The position numbers and the translations under genes are program-made. Shown in pieces: positions 1-6,966 of a stretch of DNA of 64,000 nucleotides; position 1 is the first letter of the stretch, and each line of letters begins with the position of its first letter. The notes beneath the pieces are model-generated. The model saw only the letters and a list, made by a program, of their open reading frames with translations. It had not been told where the DNA came from and did no database searches. Location of the stretch: the NCBI RefSeq assembly GCF_014851805.1, contig NZ_JACVAK010000001.1, positions 372,001 to 436,000 of the forward strand, read 5' to 3'. Origin of the DNA: Pseudoxanthomonas sp. PXM02 (GTDB lineage: Bacteria; Pseudomonadota; Gammaproteobacteria; Xanthomonadales; Xanthomonadaceae).

Positions 1-393
1 CAGGAACTGGTTGATGCGCGCGCGATCGATGTCCACCGCGTTGTCCGCGCGCATCTCGCGCCCGGTGCGCTGCAGCGACTGCAGCGTGGCGTCGTAATCG
101 TTCTGTCCCAGTTCCAGCGTGGCCCTATCCGGATGCGCACGCGCCCAGGTCTGGTAGCTGTCCAGCAGGTCGCGCGCCACGTCGGGATGCTGTCCCAGAT
201 CGATCTGCAACGTGCCGAACGAGTAACCGCTGTTGGCCACCGGTTCCATGCGCCCGCCCGCGCCGACGTTGCCGGCGAAGCTCAGGCGGTACGCGACATC
301 ACGGCCCGCGATGCTGCCTTCCGAGGTGACGCCCACCGCGAAGTACGCCGCGGCCTGCAGTTCGTTGTCGGTCAGGGGATTCGGATTGGTCAT
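1..393 (-). CDS. N-terminal part of putative antibacterial effector (partial, runs off the window)
   Basis: The first 131 codons are visible and the gene continues past base 1. The ATG at 393 has a clear AAAGGAG Shine-Dalgarno seven bases upstream and overlaps the stop of the upstream lipoprotein gene as ATGA, so the two are translationally coupled. The fragment has no signal peptide. It opens with a short acidic-polar stretch, then AAYFAVGVTSEG, and a glycine-rich NSGYSFGTLQIDLGQHP segment that looks like the start of a muramidase-like fold. In Xanthomonas, type IV secretion effectors (X-Tfe) are cytoplasmic proteins encoded next to a lipoprotein immunity gene and carry a C-terminal XVIPCD export domain. 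That C-terminus would lie outside the window, so the assignment is inference from gene order and the N-terminus. An unrelated peptidoglycan-binding protein is the alternative. Confidence 0.6.
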   Translation of the reverse strand, partial: MTNPNPLTDNELQAAAYFAVGVTSEGSIAGRDVAYRLSFAGNVGAGGRMEPVANSGYSFGTLQIDLGQHPDVARDLLDSYQTWARAHPDRATLELGQNDYDATLQSLQRTGREMRADNAVDIDRARINQFL

Positions 394-977
394 GATCCCG
401 CTCCTTTGGGGGCCACGTCAGGGTCGCGCGCCAGGCATGCCTGCATCCACGGTTCCGCCTGCAAGGCGACGCGTGCTTCGTCGGCCAGCGGCACGGACTG
501 GTAGTCGGCGAAGCAGCTGCCATCGGCGCGCGTCATGTCGCCGAGCTTGCCATCGCAAATCCGCAACGGCTTATCGACGGTCTGCCAGCCGTTTTCGCAT
601 TCGGTATCGGTCTCGGAGCCGGGACGACCGCACACGTGCGTGCGCTTCGCCTCTGTGGGCGACGTGGCACGCGCGATGATCCTGCCTGAGTAACTTTTTC
701 CGGTTGCGAAATAGGACCAGGTGCCGCAGATGCGGTCACCCTGTTGCAGCAGCACGTAGCGGCCGCATTCCTCGGGCGCGTTCGTGCCTTCGCACGCTTC
801 CCATTGCCCTGCGAACGCACCGCCCGCTTGCGGTGTTTCAGGTACCGCGTCGGGTACGGCGGCGACTTCCTGCGCCACGGGTTCCGCGGATGTTTCCGCT
901 TCACTCCCCGCCTGTCCGTTGCCGGCGCCCGTACAGGCCACAAGACCCAGCAACATCACCATCATCGAACTACGCAT
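390..977 (-). CDS. Putative immunity lipoprotein (X-Tfi-like)
   Basis: A 195-residue lipoprotein. The signal peptide ends in a LVAC lipobox (Cys15), so it is probably anchored in the outer membrane facing the periplasm. A linker rich in Ala, Glu and Pro follows to about residue 50. The conserved domain then begins with FAGQWEACEG and carries several cysteines (CEG, ECGRY, RICGTW, HVCGR, RICDGK, SCFADY, ACLAR), which suggests disulfides. It is the upstream partner of the effector-like gene, sharing an ATGA overlap, the arrangement expected of a cognate inhibitor protecting the producer's periplasm. A paralogue lies at 1653-2153. The catalytic target of the partner is unknown, so the inhibitor role is inferred from context. 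The lipoprotein call itself is firm. Confidence 0.72.
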   Translation of the reverse strand: MRSSMMVMLLGLVACTGAGNGQAGSEAETSAEPVAQEVAAVPDAVPETPQAGGAFAGQWEACEGTNAPEECGRYVLLQQGDRICGTWSYFATGKSYSGRIIARATSPTEAKRTHVCGRPGSETDTECENGWQTVDKPLRICDGKLGDMTRADGSCFADYQSVPLADEARVALQAEPWMQACLARDPDVAPKGAGS

Positions 978-1156
978 CCAGAATCCCTCCCGACCGGCGT
1001 TGACCGATGCTACGACGCGACTACATCACCGACAACCACGTACATTCATGGACGTGATGAGCTGCTTCAGATTGATGATGACGACGACGCGTCGCGACGC
1101 GCGTTGCTGCATGCGTTTACCACGTTGGATGTTTGTCCCTCACGAACACGAGGCAC

Positions 1157-1286
1157 GTAAGGCGGGCCTTGGCCCGCCATCGCGGACCATCCCGCATCGT
1201 GAAAGCTCATCGGCGAACGCGCGCGATGTTCCGCCGACCAACATCGAAACGGACACATCCACATGGCGGGCTTGAGCCCGCTCTAC
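1157..1286. repeat. GTAG-type REP doublet, copy 1
   Basis: Two inverted palindromes face each other about 85 bases apart. The left one starts GTAAGGCGGGCC and folds on itself through GGCCCGCC (1157-1178). The right one is GGCGGGCTTGAGCCCGC followed by CTAC (1265-1286). The head tetranucleotide and inward-facing pair are typical of bacterial interspersed mosaic REP elements mobilised by RAYT transposases. No RAYT gene is in the window. Confidence 0.8.
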
Positions 1287-1349
1287 GCCCGCTGACCCGC
1301 AGGTTGCGACGGATGCGATGGCGTCGCGCATGATCAGGCACTGCGTTCG

Positions 1350-1472
1350 CCCCTCATCCGCCCTCCGGGCACCTTCTCCCCGCATGCGGGGAGAAGGAAC
1401 CAGCAAGACGCATCGGTCGTTCCCTTCTCCCCGTGCAACGGGGAGAAGGTGCCGAAGGCGGATGAGGGGCGC
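1350..1472. repeat. CCTTCTCCCC-family palindrome doublet
   Basis: Two hairpins in opposite orientation: CACCTTCTCCCCGCATGCGG with its closing arm near 1368-1398, and CCCTTCTCCCCGTGCAACGG with its closing arm near 1424-1452. Each is flanked by a GGCGGATGAGGGG-type tail. The same family recurs at 6774-6944 and inside the icmF gene at 11215-11335. Confidence 0.78.
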
Positions 1473-1505
1473 TCTACCGTCCGCGTACGCGATCCACCAG
1501 GTTTC

Positions 1506-1637
1506 GTAGGGCGGGCCTTGGCCCGCCGTCGCGGACACCCCGCCATCAAGATGCCTTGTCGAGAAACGCTGCGGCGATGTTTCGCCCGGCAACACCGCAA
1601 CGGAGGCATCAACACGGCGGGCCAAGGCCCGCCCTAC
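1506..1637. repeat. GTAG-type REP doublet, copy 2
   Basis: Left palindrome GTAGGGCGGGCC with GGCCCGCC at 1506-1527; right palindrome GGCGGGCCAAGGCCCGCC with terminal CTAC at 1617-1637. The spacer between the palindromes resembles those of copies 1 and 3 (shared pieces such as GCGATGTTTCG and GAGGCATCA), so the whole ~130-bp unit seems to move as one element. Confidence 0.82.
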
Positions 1638-1652
1638 ACAGCTGTGTTTACG

Positions 1653-2153
1653 TCACGGCTCGCCCGACAGGCATGCCTGCATCCACGGCTCCGCCAGCAA
1701 GGCATCGTGCGCATCGTCGGCCAGAGGAACGGATTGGTAATAGGCGAAGCAGCTTCCATCGGCGCGCGTGCTGTCGCTGAGTTTTCCATCGCAGATCCGC
1801 AGCGGTTTGTCGATGCGCTGCCAGCCGTCGTCGCATTCGGTATTGGTCTCGACGCTCTTACGACCGCACACGTGCGTGCGTCGCGCCTGCGTGGACGCGT
1901 CCACGTGCGCGACGATCCTGCCGCTGTACTCTTTTCCGGTGGCGAAATGGAACCAGGTACCGCAGATGCGGTTGCCCCGTTGCAGCAGCACGTAGCGGCT
2001 GCACTGATCCGGCGGGGTCTCGCCGTGGCAGGCCGCCCATTCACCGGCGAATGCACCGTTCGACGCGGATGACGCCGCATCGCTACCCGCTTTCGTGCCC
2101 AGTCCCGTGCAGGCCACCAGACCCAGCACCATCACCATCGTCCACGTGCGCAT
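1653..2153 (-). CDS. Putative immunity lipoprotein paralogue (X-Tfi-like)
   Basis: A 166-residue paralogue of the lipoprotein at 390-977. I chose the ATG at 2153 because it begins the signal peptide (LVAC lipobox) and has a GGAAGGGAG Shine-Dalgarno eight bases upstream; the longer in-frame extension has neither. The mature domain matches its paralogue closely: FAGEWAACHG, CSRYVLLQRGNRICGTW, ATGKEYSGRI, THVCGR, DKPLRICDGKLSD, RADGSCFAYYQSVPLADD, AEPWMQACL. The linker after the lipobox is much shorter. No effector gene lies downstream, only repeats, so this looks like an orphan immunity gene or a duplicate that lost its partner. A role in protection against sibling effectors is inference. Confidence 0.72.
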   Translation of the reverse strand: MRTWTMVMVLGLVACTGLGTKAGSDAASSASNGAFAGEWAACHGETPPDQCSRYVLLQRGNRICGTWFHFATGKEYSGRIVAHVDASTQARRTHVCGRKSVETNTECDDGWQRIDKPLRICDGKLSDSTRADGSCFAYYQSVPLADDAHDALLAEPWMQACLSGEP

Positions 2154-2202
2154 ACAGACTCCCTTCCGATCAGCGTTGCCCCATGGTACGTCGCATCGCC
2201 TC

Positions 2203-2308
2203 GTAGGGCGGCCCTTGGCCCGCCATCGTGGTCGATCCGACAACGTGATGCCCCGTCGGGACGTACCGCGGCGGAGGCATCAGGACGGTGGGCCAAGGCC
2301 CACCCTAC
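2203..2308. repeat. GTAG-type REP doublet, copy 3
   Basis: Left palindrome GTAGGGCGGCCCTTGGCCCG at 2203-2223; right palindrome GGTGGGCCAAGGCCCACC with CTAC ending at 2308. It sits between two leftward genes, immediately after the stop codon of the amidohydrolase gene. Confidence 0.8.
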
Positions 2309-2309
2309 G

Positions 2310-3149
2310 TCATCGCCCGAACAGCTTCATCGCATTGCCGCTGCGGATCTTCGCCTTCTCTTCGTCGCTCAGGTCCAGGCGATCCAGCGCCTTGGCGGTG
2401 ACGTCCAGGCCGATCTGCGGATAGTCGGAGCCCAGCAGCACGTGGTCGAGGCCGACGTTGCGCAGGGTCCACAGGAATTCTTCTTCCACCGGCGAATCGG
2501 CCACCACCAGCACGGTGGCGGAGATGTCGAAGTAGAGGTTCTCGAAGCCGAAGCCGTCGGCGGTGCGTGCGAGGGCGAGGATGTTCCAGAAGCGGAAGTT
2601 GAGGCCGCCGATGTGGGCGAGGATGAACTTCGTCTTCGGTACGCGCACGACCAGGTTAAACAGTTTTTCGCTGTCGCCGGGCAGGATGTTGGCGTTGTCC
2701 ATCAGCACGGTGACGCCGAGTTCGCCGGCGCGGCGCGCGAGGGTTTCCACGCGCGGATCGGACACGTCGAAGCCCTGGGTGTGGGCGTGGATCTTCAGCA
2801 CCTTCACGCCGGCCGCGGCCACGCGCGCCAGTTCGGCCAGGGCGTTGTCGCCGTCGTAGGGGTGCACGGTGGCGATGGGCAGCACGTCGGGATGGGCGGC
2901 GGCCAGGGCGATGACGCGGTCGTTGCCGGCGCTGATCTTGGCCAGGTCGCCCTGCCGGGCCTGGTGGGGGCCGCCGAACCACATCACGCCGATGCCGGAC
3001 AGTTCCAGCCCGGCCGCGCGGACGTCGTTGCGGTACTGCTGCAGGGAGGTTTCGCCGTCGCGCAGGTGGACGTGCACGTCGAAGACGGGGTTCGCGGCCA
3101 GGGTGTTGGCGGTGAACAGGCAGAGGGTCAGGGCCAGCAGTCGCCGCAT
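2310..3149 (-). CDS. Exported amidohydrolase-family protein (TIM barrel)
   Basis: A 279-residue protein. The ATG at 3149 begins a classic signal peptide (MRRLLALTLCLFTANTLA), so the enzyme is probably periplasmic; the longer open frame is proline/arginine-rich and non-coding in look. The mature start FDVHVHLRDGE holds the HxH metal-binding pair of the amidohydrolase-2 superfamily. Later hallmarks are KILKIHAHTQGF-like strand 5 (VLKIHAH), the FILAHIGG histidine, and LLGSDYPQ, the catalytic aspartate near the C-terminus. The substrate cannot be told; relatives include decarboxylases and lactonases. The gene stands alone, bounded by a REP doublet on its 3' side and a repeat array upstream. Confidence 0.8.
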   Translation of the reverse strand: MRRLLALTLCLFTANTLAANPVFDVHVHLRDGETSLQQYRNDVRAAGLELSGIGVMWFGGPHQARQGDLAKISAGNDRVIALAAAHPDVLPIATVHPYDGDNALAELARVAAAGVKVLKIHAHTQGFDVSDPRVETLARRAGELGVTVLMDNANILPGDSEKLFNLVVRVPKTKFILAHIGGLNFRFWNILALARTADGFGFENLYFDISATVLVVADSPVEEEFLWTLRNVGLDHVLLGSDYPQIGLDVTAKALDRLDLSDEEKAKIRSGNAMKLFGR

Positions 3150-3310
3150 GCGTCGTCTCACAGGTCTCGGGGTGGGCACAGGGTGCCATGGGGAGCTGTG
3201 AGGGGGTCGTTCGGTGGGCGGTCCGCGGGGGAACGGCAGGTGGGGCAAGGCGCTGCGCGCGGGTGCGGTGCGTGCTGGCGGGCAATGTGAGGTTTACCGG
3301 TCTCGCACGG

Positions 3311-3710
3311 GGCTTTTTTTAATGACGCGAGGCTTTTTGGGCCAGCGTCGGGGCTTTGAGAGCGGCGCGAGAGGCTTTTCGTGCCAGCGTCGGAGCCCGG
3401 TAGAGGCGCGCGCGGCTCTTTTTGCTCCAACGTCGGGGCTCGGTAGAGCCAAGCGAGGCTCTTTTTGCCCGGGCGTTGGGTCTTAGTGAGAGACGGCTGG
3501 CTCTTTTTGCTCCGGCATCGGGGCTTAGTGAGAGACGGCTGGCTCTTTTTGCTACAACGCCGGGGCTCAGTAGAGCCACGGGAGGCTCTTTTTGCTCCGT
3601 CGTTGGGATTTAGTGTGAGACAGCTGGGTCTTTTTGCTCCGGCGATGGGGCTTAGTGAGAGACGGTCGGCTCTTTTTGCTCCGGCGGTGGGGCTTTGTGT
3701 GAGAGGAGGT
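3311..3710. repeat. Tandem 41-43 bp minisatellite, about nine units
   Basis: Units start with GGCTCTTTTTG or a close variant at 3331, 3373, 3414, 3457, 3499, 3541, 3584, 3626 and 3668, with a partial unit at 3311. Spacing is 42, 41, 43, 42, 42, 43, 42 and 42. The unit core reads GCTCCGGC-N-TCGGGGCTTAGT followed by GAGAGACGGCT or TAGAGCC. At least two junctions form hairpins AGAGCC/GGCTCT followed by T5 (3445-3466 and 3572-3593). There are no unique spacers. Confidence 0.85.
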
Positions 3711-3740
3711 CCCTTTGGGCGGACTCAAGCCCCCCTCATA

Positions 3741-3764
3741 TCGGTGTGCCAGGGCCCGCCCTAC
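3741..3764. repeat. Degenerate REP half-palindrome
   Basis: GTGTGCCAGGGCCCGCCCTAC matches the right-hand end of the GTAG-REP doublets (GGCCAAGGCCCGCCCTAC) with several mismatches. No intact left partner is seen. Confidence 0.5.
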
Positions 3765-3840
3765 GCCCCCTCCATCACTACCTCTGCATCCCGGTGAACT
3801 TTCAAGCATAAAGCGGGCTAAAGCCTGCCTTAAGGGCAGG

Positions 3841-3871
3841 AAAAAACTCCAGTAGTCTCAGAACACTACTG
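3841..3871 (-). terminator. Intrinsic terminator of the KAP NTPase gene
   Basis: On the minus strand CAGTAGT pairs with ACTACTG around an 8-base loop and is followed by GAG and six T residues. The stop codon TAG of the ATPase gene lies inside the left arm. Confidence 0.7.
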
Positions 3872-5731
3872 CTCAGCATTCCCCGCATCAGTGCCAGGGA
3901 AATTCCGCTCCATTTCCAGAAAAGCCGCCACGTTACTGTCGAGCGAACGCAGCATCGTTGCCAACTCAATCAGCTGAGACTGCATAAGCGAAAGATCGCC
4001 TTCAGTGGGCAAACCTTTCTCGACTCCTGTTGCTATAGCGCTCAGAAGCGAAACTTCTTGCCTAAGATTTGAACCTACGCCAGCAACCCGGCTACGGGCG
4101 CTCAAAAGCCTCAGAACCTCCTGAATCCTCGCTGGACTCGCGCTCCTAAACGCAGAAATCCATTCTTCGACCTCATCTACAAACAAAGGCGCCAATAACC
4201 ATTCACTCTTCAAATCGACAACGCTATCCGAGTCGCCATCAAGCCACCTTCGAACAGCCTGCCTTTGCTTACTCAAGCTATCCTCCATTGATTCGGCTAT
4301 CTTTTTTCTAACAGCCTCCTCAACATCAACATCCGAGTCGTCCATCTGCTTCTGAAACCAGAATACATCCGTGTCAGCACTCGGATCCAAGAGCTCACCA
4401 GCAGGTATTCCATCAATTGCTGAAATACAAAGCTTGGCAACATCATCAGGGCTCATCGAAATTATCCTTCGTTGAGCCCAATACCTCATCGAGACATAAA
4501 TTCTAACAACCGCACTAACTGACCTAAACTCACTCCCACTGAGCCTTCCTTTAATATAATCAAACTGGGCATCGAACTCAGCCTGAGAGAAATCAAAGGC
4601 GCTGAAACTAAGTACAGACATGCCATCAACTTCTCCCGCAGATTTTACATCCTCACGCGCAGAGCTAATTTCCATGAAGCCATCAATCAACAACTTGGCA
4701 TCGAAAATTCCATTTGCGTAAAAATTGTAAAAAACCAATCCTCCATTAAAATTTATTATCTCAGTTCCCGCATATCGATCGAAAATTATCTCTACAAAAT
4801 CTTTCTCATTTTTATTCCCACTAGAATCCAATCCCTTACTAGTTACAGCCTCGTACGCAACCCTTAGATCCGAATGAGAGAACAGATCAGCGATTCGCAA
4901 CGTACACGAGGCATTCCTCTTTATTTCAAGCAGCCCAACTAGAATGCCCTCAACAAGAACTTCCTTCTTGTAGTTCATTCCATCATAAGAATCACCAATT
5001 AATTCAATAACCTTGCCAATCTCACGAATAGAATGCTTAACCGCACGAAAACTCTTTAAATCAGATTTTGAAACTACGCCTACTAAAGAGTTCCGCAGAG
5101 CCTTGAGTCGGTCAGCAGCGAACTTACTAGCGATCTCGGTTAAAGCAGCATCAACCATGTCCTCGGGAGACGGATTCAATCGGACAGTGCGACCAACGAC
5201 TTTCTCCTTCCACTCACCAAGATAACTAGATGAGCTCAAAAGCTTCTTCTCCGATGAGACGACCACAACATGGATTCCGTTGTTATCCACAAGATCAATT
5301 ACAAAACCAAGGATAATTCGTTGATCGCCAGCAAACCTCTCAATATCATCAACAAAAACAACAACTTTCTCTGAACTAATATCCGCTTTGAGCTTCAGTT
5401 CACTCGGCTCGATATTCACCCAGCGCATGGCAGCCCTTGTAAAAACACCCAGCGCCTCTGCATACCCATTGTCAAGTATAGGAGCTGACGCAAAGAACAG
5501 GGCGCGCTCCAGATCACTTCTACTTTCAAGGCCAGCAACGGAAAAAGAAATACAGCGCTTATTTGCTCGTGCCGCGATCCGAGATCCCCGAGTTCGAAGA
5601 TAATGCGTCTTCCCTGCCCCCCAGTCCCCCTCGATCATCATTGAGACAAATGGGGCCTTCTCATTCAGATACTCAAGAAGTGCCAGATCTATTGGACTCA
5701 GATCGCCCAAGCCATCCACATCCTTCTTCAT
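3866..5731 (-). CDS. KAP-family P-loop NTPase, probable horizontally acquired gene
   Basis: A 621-residue cytosolic ATPase. Walker A is GDWGAGKT (residues 35-42) and Walker B is VVVFVDDIER (123-132), the signature of KAP NTPases within the STAND/AAA-like P-loop group. The C-terminal ~400 residues are helical with no recognised domain and no membrane segment. The ATG at 5731 has GGAGG four bases upstream; an in-frame GTG at 5806 has AGGAGG at seven bases, and the frame stays open to an ATG at 5854. The gene is much richer in A+T than its neighbours (18 G/C among the 60 bases 4741-4800). KAP ATPases occur in phage-exclusion and defence loci, and a lone AT-rich gene next to repeats fits that, but the function here is inference. 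Confidence 0.75.
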   Translation of the reverse strand: MKKDVDGLGDLSPIDLALLEYLNEKAPFVSMMIEGDWGAGKTHYLRTRGSRIAARANKRCISFSVAGLESRSDLERALFFASAPILDNGYAEALGVFTRAAMRWVNIEPSELKLKADISSEKVVVFVDDIERFAGDQRIILGFVIDLVDNNGIHVVVVSSEKKLLSSSSYLGEWKEKVVGRTVRLNPSPEDMVDAALTEIASKFAADRLKALRNSLVGVVSKSDLKSFRAVKHSIREIGKVIELIGDSYDGMNYKKEVLVEGILVGLLEIKRNASCTLRIADLFSHSDLRVAYEAVTSKGLDSSGNKNEKDFVEIIFDRYAGTEIINFNGGLVFYNFYANGIFDAKLLIDGFMEISSAREDVKSAGEVDGMSVLSFSAFDFSQAEFDAQFDYIKGRLSGSEFRSVSAVVRIYVSMRYWAQRRIISMSPDDVAKLCISAIDGIPAGELLDPSADTDVFWFQKQMDDSDVDVEEAVRKKIAESMEDSLSKQRQAVRRWLDGDSDSVVDLKSEWLLAPLFVDEVEEWISAFRSASPARIQEVLRLLSARSRVAGVGSNLRQEVSLLSAIATGVEKGLPTEGDLSLMQSQLIELATMLRSLDSNVAAFLEMERNFPGTDAGNAEQ

Positions 5732-5883
5732 ACATCCTCCATTTCTGTACGATTGTCTTCGGGCTTCTTTACTGCTGCCGCCAGAAGTACCTGATTTTGC
5801 CGGCACTTGCCCGCCTCCTGTATTGTTACGCCTAACCTGATAATTTCCGCTCATATGAAGCGCTCGCCCCCCGACGCCCCAGC

Positions 5884-6759
5884 ATGACCGATGCGCCGAG
5901 CCGCGCGCGCGCGGCGTTGCTACACCCGCTGGACAGGGAAGATCGCCACATCAAGCGGAACGAGCGCAGCATCGCCTCCCTGGTGAGCCTGCTGGTGCAC
6001 CTGCTGTTCGTGGCCGCCCTGCTGTACTCCTCCAAGATGGAACTGGCCCAGCCCGAGAGCGCCAGCGCCGGCGGCGCGCGCGTCAAGGTCGACTTCCTGG
6101 GCGACCCCACCGACGCCACCCCCAACCCGCCCGTTCCCCCGACCGGCACCCGCAACCCCAGCGAACGCCCCAAGCCCCTCAAGCCGCTGGTGACCACCCC
6201 CGTCAAATCGCCCGTCGACACCACCCGCGTGACCGAGGCCGAGAACCCCGTCGCCCCCGACGAATCCCGACCCCAGCCCCCCGCCAGCCAACAGGCCGTC
6301 GCCCCGCCCCAGGACCGCGCCCCCGCCAGCCCACCCGCCTGGCGCCGCTCCGCCCGCTGGGGCCAGCCCCCCGGCATGCTCGCCCAGGACACCGCCCCCG
6401 ATAACTACGGCCCCACCGTCGGCGCCGGCCAACGTCAGGGCAACAACCAGGGCAACGCCGCCAACCCCAGCATGGAAGTGGACGGCCATCAGATCTATTA
6501 CGACCTGCGCAACGAACGGAAGATCGCCGAATGGCAGCTGCAGGGCATGAAGGAAATCTTCTTTCCCCTGCCCGGCCGCAGTGACCTGATGGTCTGCGCC
6601 CTGGAGATCGTGGCCACCCGCGGCTCCGGCGGCTGCCGCCTGGTGCAACCCGGCGACCCGCAACTGGAAACCATCGGCGACGCCCGCGACGTGGTGGACG
6701 TGATGCGCATCTACCGCCGCGGCGAACTGATCTGGCGCGGCCCGGGCATGTACCGCTAG
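5884..6759 (+). CDS. Single-pass inner-membrane protein with proline-rich periplasmic linker (TonB-like architecture)
   Basis: A 291-residue protein. A basic N-terminus (residues 1-27) is followed by one membrane helix (ASLVSLLVHLLFVAALLYSS, about 31-50). A long Pro/Ala/Thr-rich stretch (about 75-165) would span periplasm. A globular C-terminal domain (about 195-291) starts EVDGHQIYYDLRNERKIAEWQLQGMKEIFFPLPG and has two cysteines (VCALEI, GGCRLV). The overall plan resembles TonB or TolA, but there is no Y-P TonB box binder motif and no exbB/exbD nearby. A role as an envelope-spanning linker is inference. It converges on the next gene across a repeat-filled gap. Confidence 0.65.
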   Translation: MTDAPSRARAALLHPLDREDRHIKRNERSIASLVSLLVHLLFVAALLYSSKMELAQPESASAGGARVKVDFLGDPTDATPNPPVPPTGTRNPSERPKPLKPLVTTPVKSPVDTTRVTEAENPVAPDESRPQPPASQQAVAPPQDRAPASPPAWRRSARWGQPPGMLAQDTAPDNYGPTVGAGQRQGNNQGNAANPSMEVDGHQIYYDLRNERKIAEWQLQGMKEIFFPLPGRSDLMVCALEIVATRGSGGCRLVQPGDPQLETIGDARDVVDVMRIYRRGELIWRGPGMYR

Positions 6760-6773
6760 ACACGGCACCGCCT

Positions 6774-6944
6774 TTCCCTTCTCCCCGTGCAACGGGGAGA
6801 AGGTGCCCGGAGGGCGGATGAGGGGCAGAGCGCGGTTCGTCATCGGGCGCCCAACCATCCCCACCCCGTTCGCCCCTCACCCGCCCCCGTATCAAGTACG
6901 GGGCAGGCTCCGGCCACCCTCTCCCCGCTGCGCGGGGCGAGGGG
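6774..6944. repeat. CCTTCTCCCC-family palindromes between convergent genes
   Basis: Two hairpins fill the gap between the convergent genes ending at 6759 and 6967: CCCTTCTCCCCGTGC with its arm CGGGGAGAAGG at 6776-6803, and CCCTCTCCCCGCTGCG with CGGGGCGAGGGG at about 6917-6944. They may act as a bidirectional transcription barrier. Confidence 0.7.
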
Positions 6945-6966
6945 AACGCCGCCGCATCGCATGCCC

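Larger units (their letters stand above)
978..1652. other. Intergenic stretch filled with REP-type repeats
   Basis: No gene is supported here. Bases 978-1150 should hold the promoter of the leftward lipoprotein/effector pair, but no convincing -35/-10 pair stands out. The rest is two GTAG-REP doublets flanking a doublet of the CCTTCTCCCC family, listed separately. Short open frames in this stretch only read through palindromes. Confidence 0.7.
3150..3865. other. Intergenic stretch with tandem repeat array and REP remnant
   Basis: No gene is supported. The stretch holds the tandem 42-bp array (3311-3710), a REP remnant (3741-3764) and an intrinsic terminator for the ATPase gene (3841-3871). 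Several open frames run through the array on both strands, but they only translate the repeat and have no start signals. Confidence 0.65.

Noticed and set aside
3311-3710. Possible CRISPR array
   Set aside because: Units are contiguous with no unique spacers, and no cas genes are near.
3319-3809. Open frames through the 42-bp array encoding SKKSRPSLTKPHR-type repeats
   Set aside because: They exist only because unit length is mostly a multiple of three. There is no start signal, and the frames shift at the 41- and 43-bp units.
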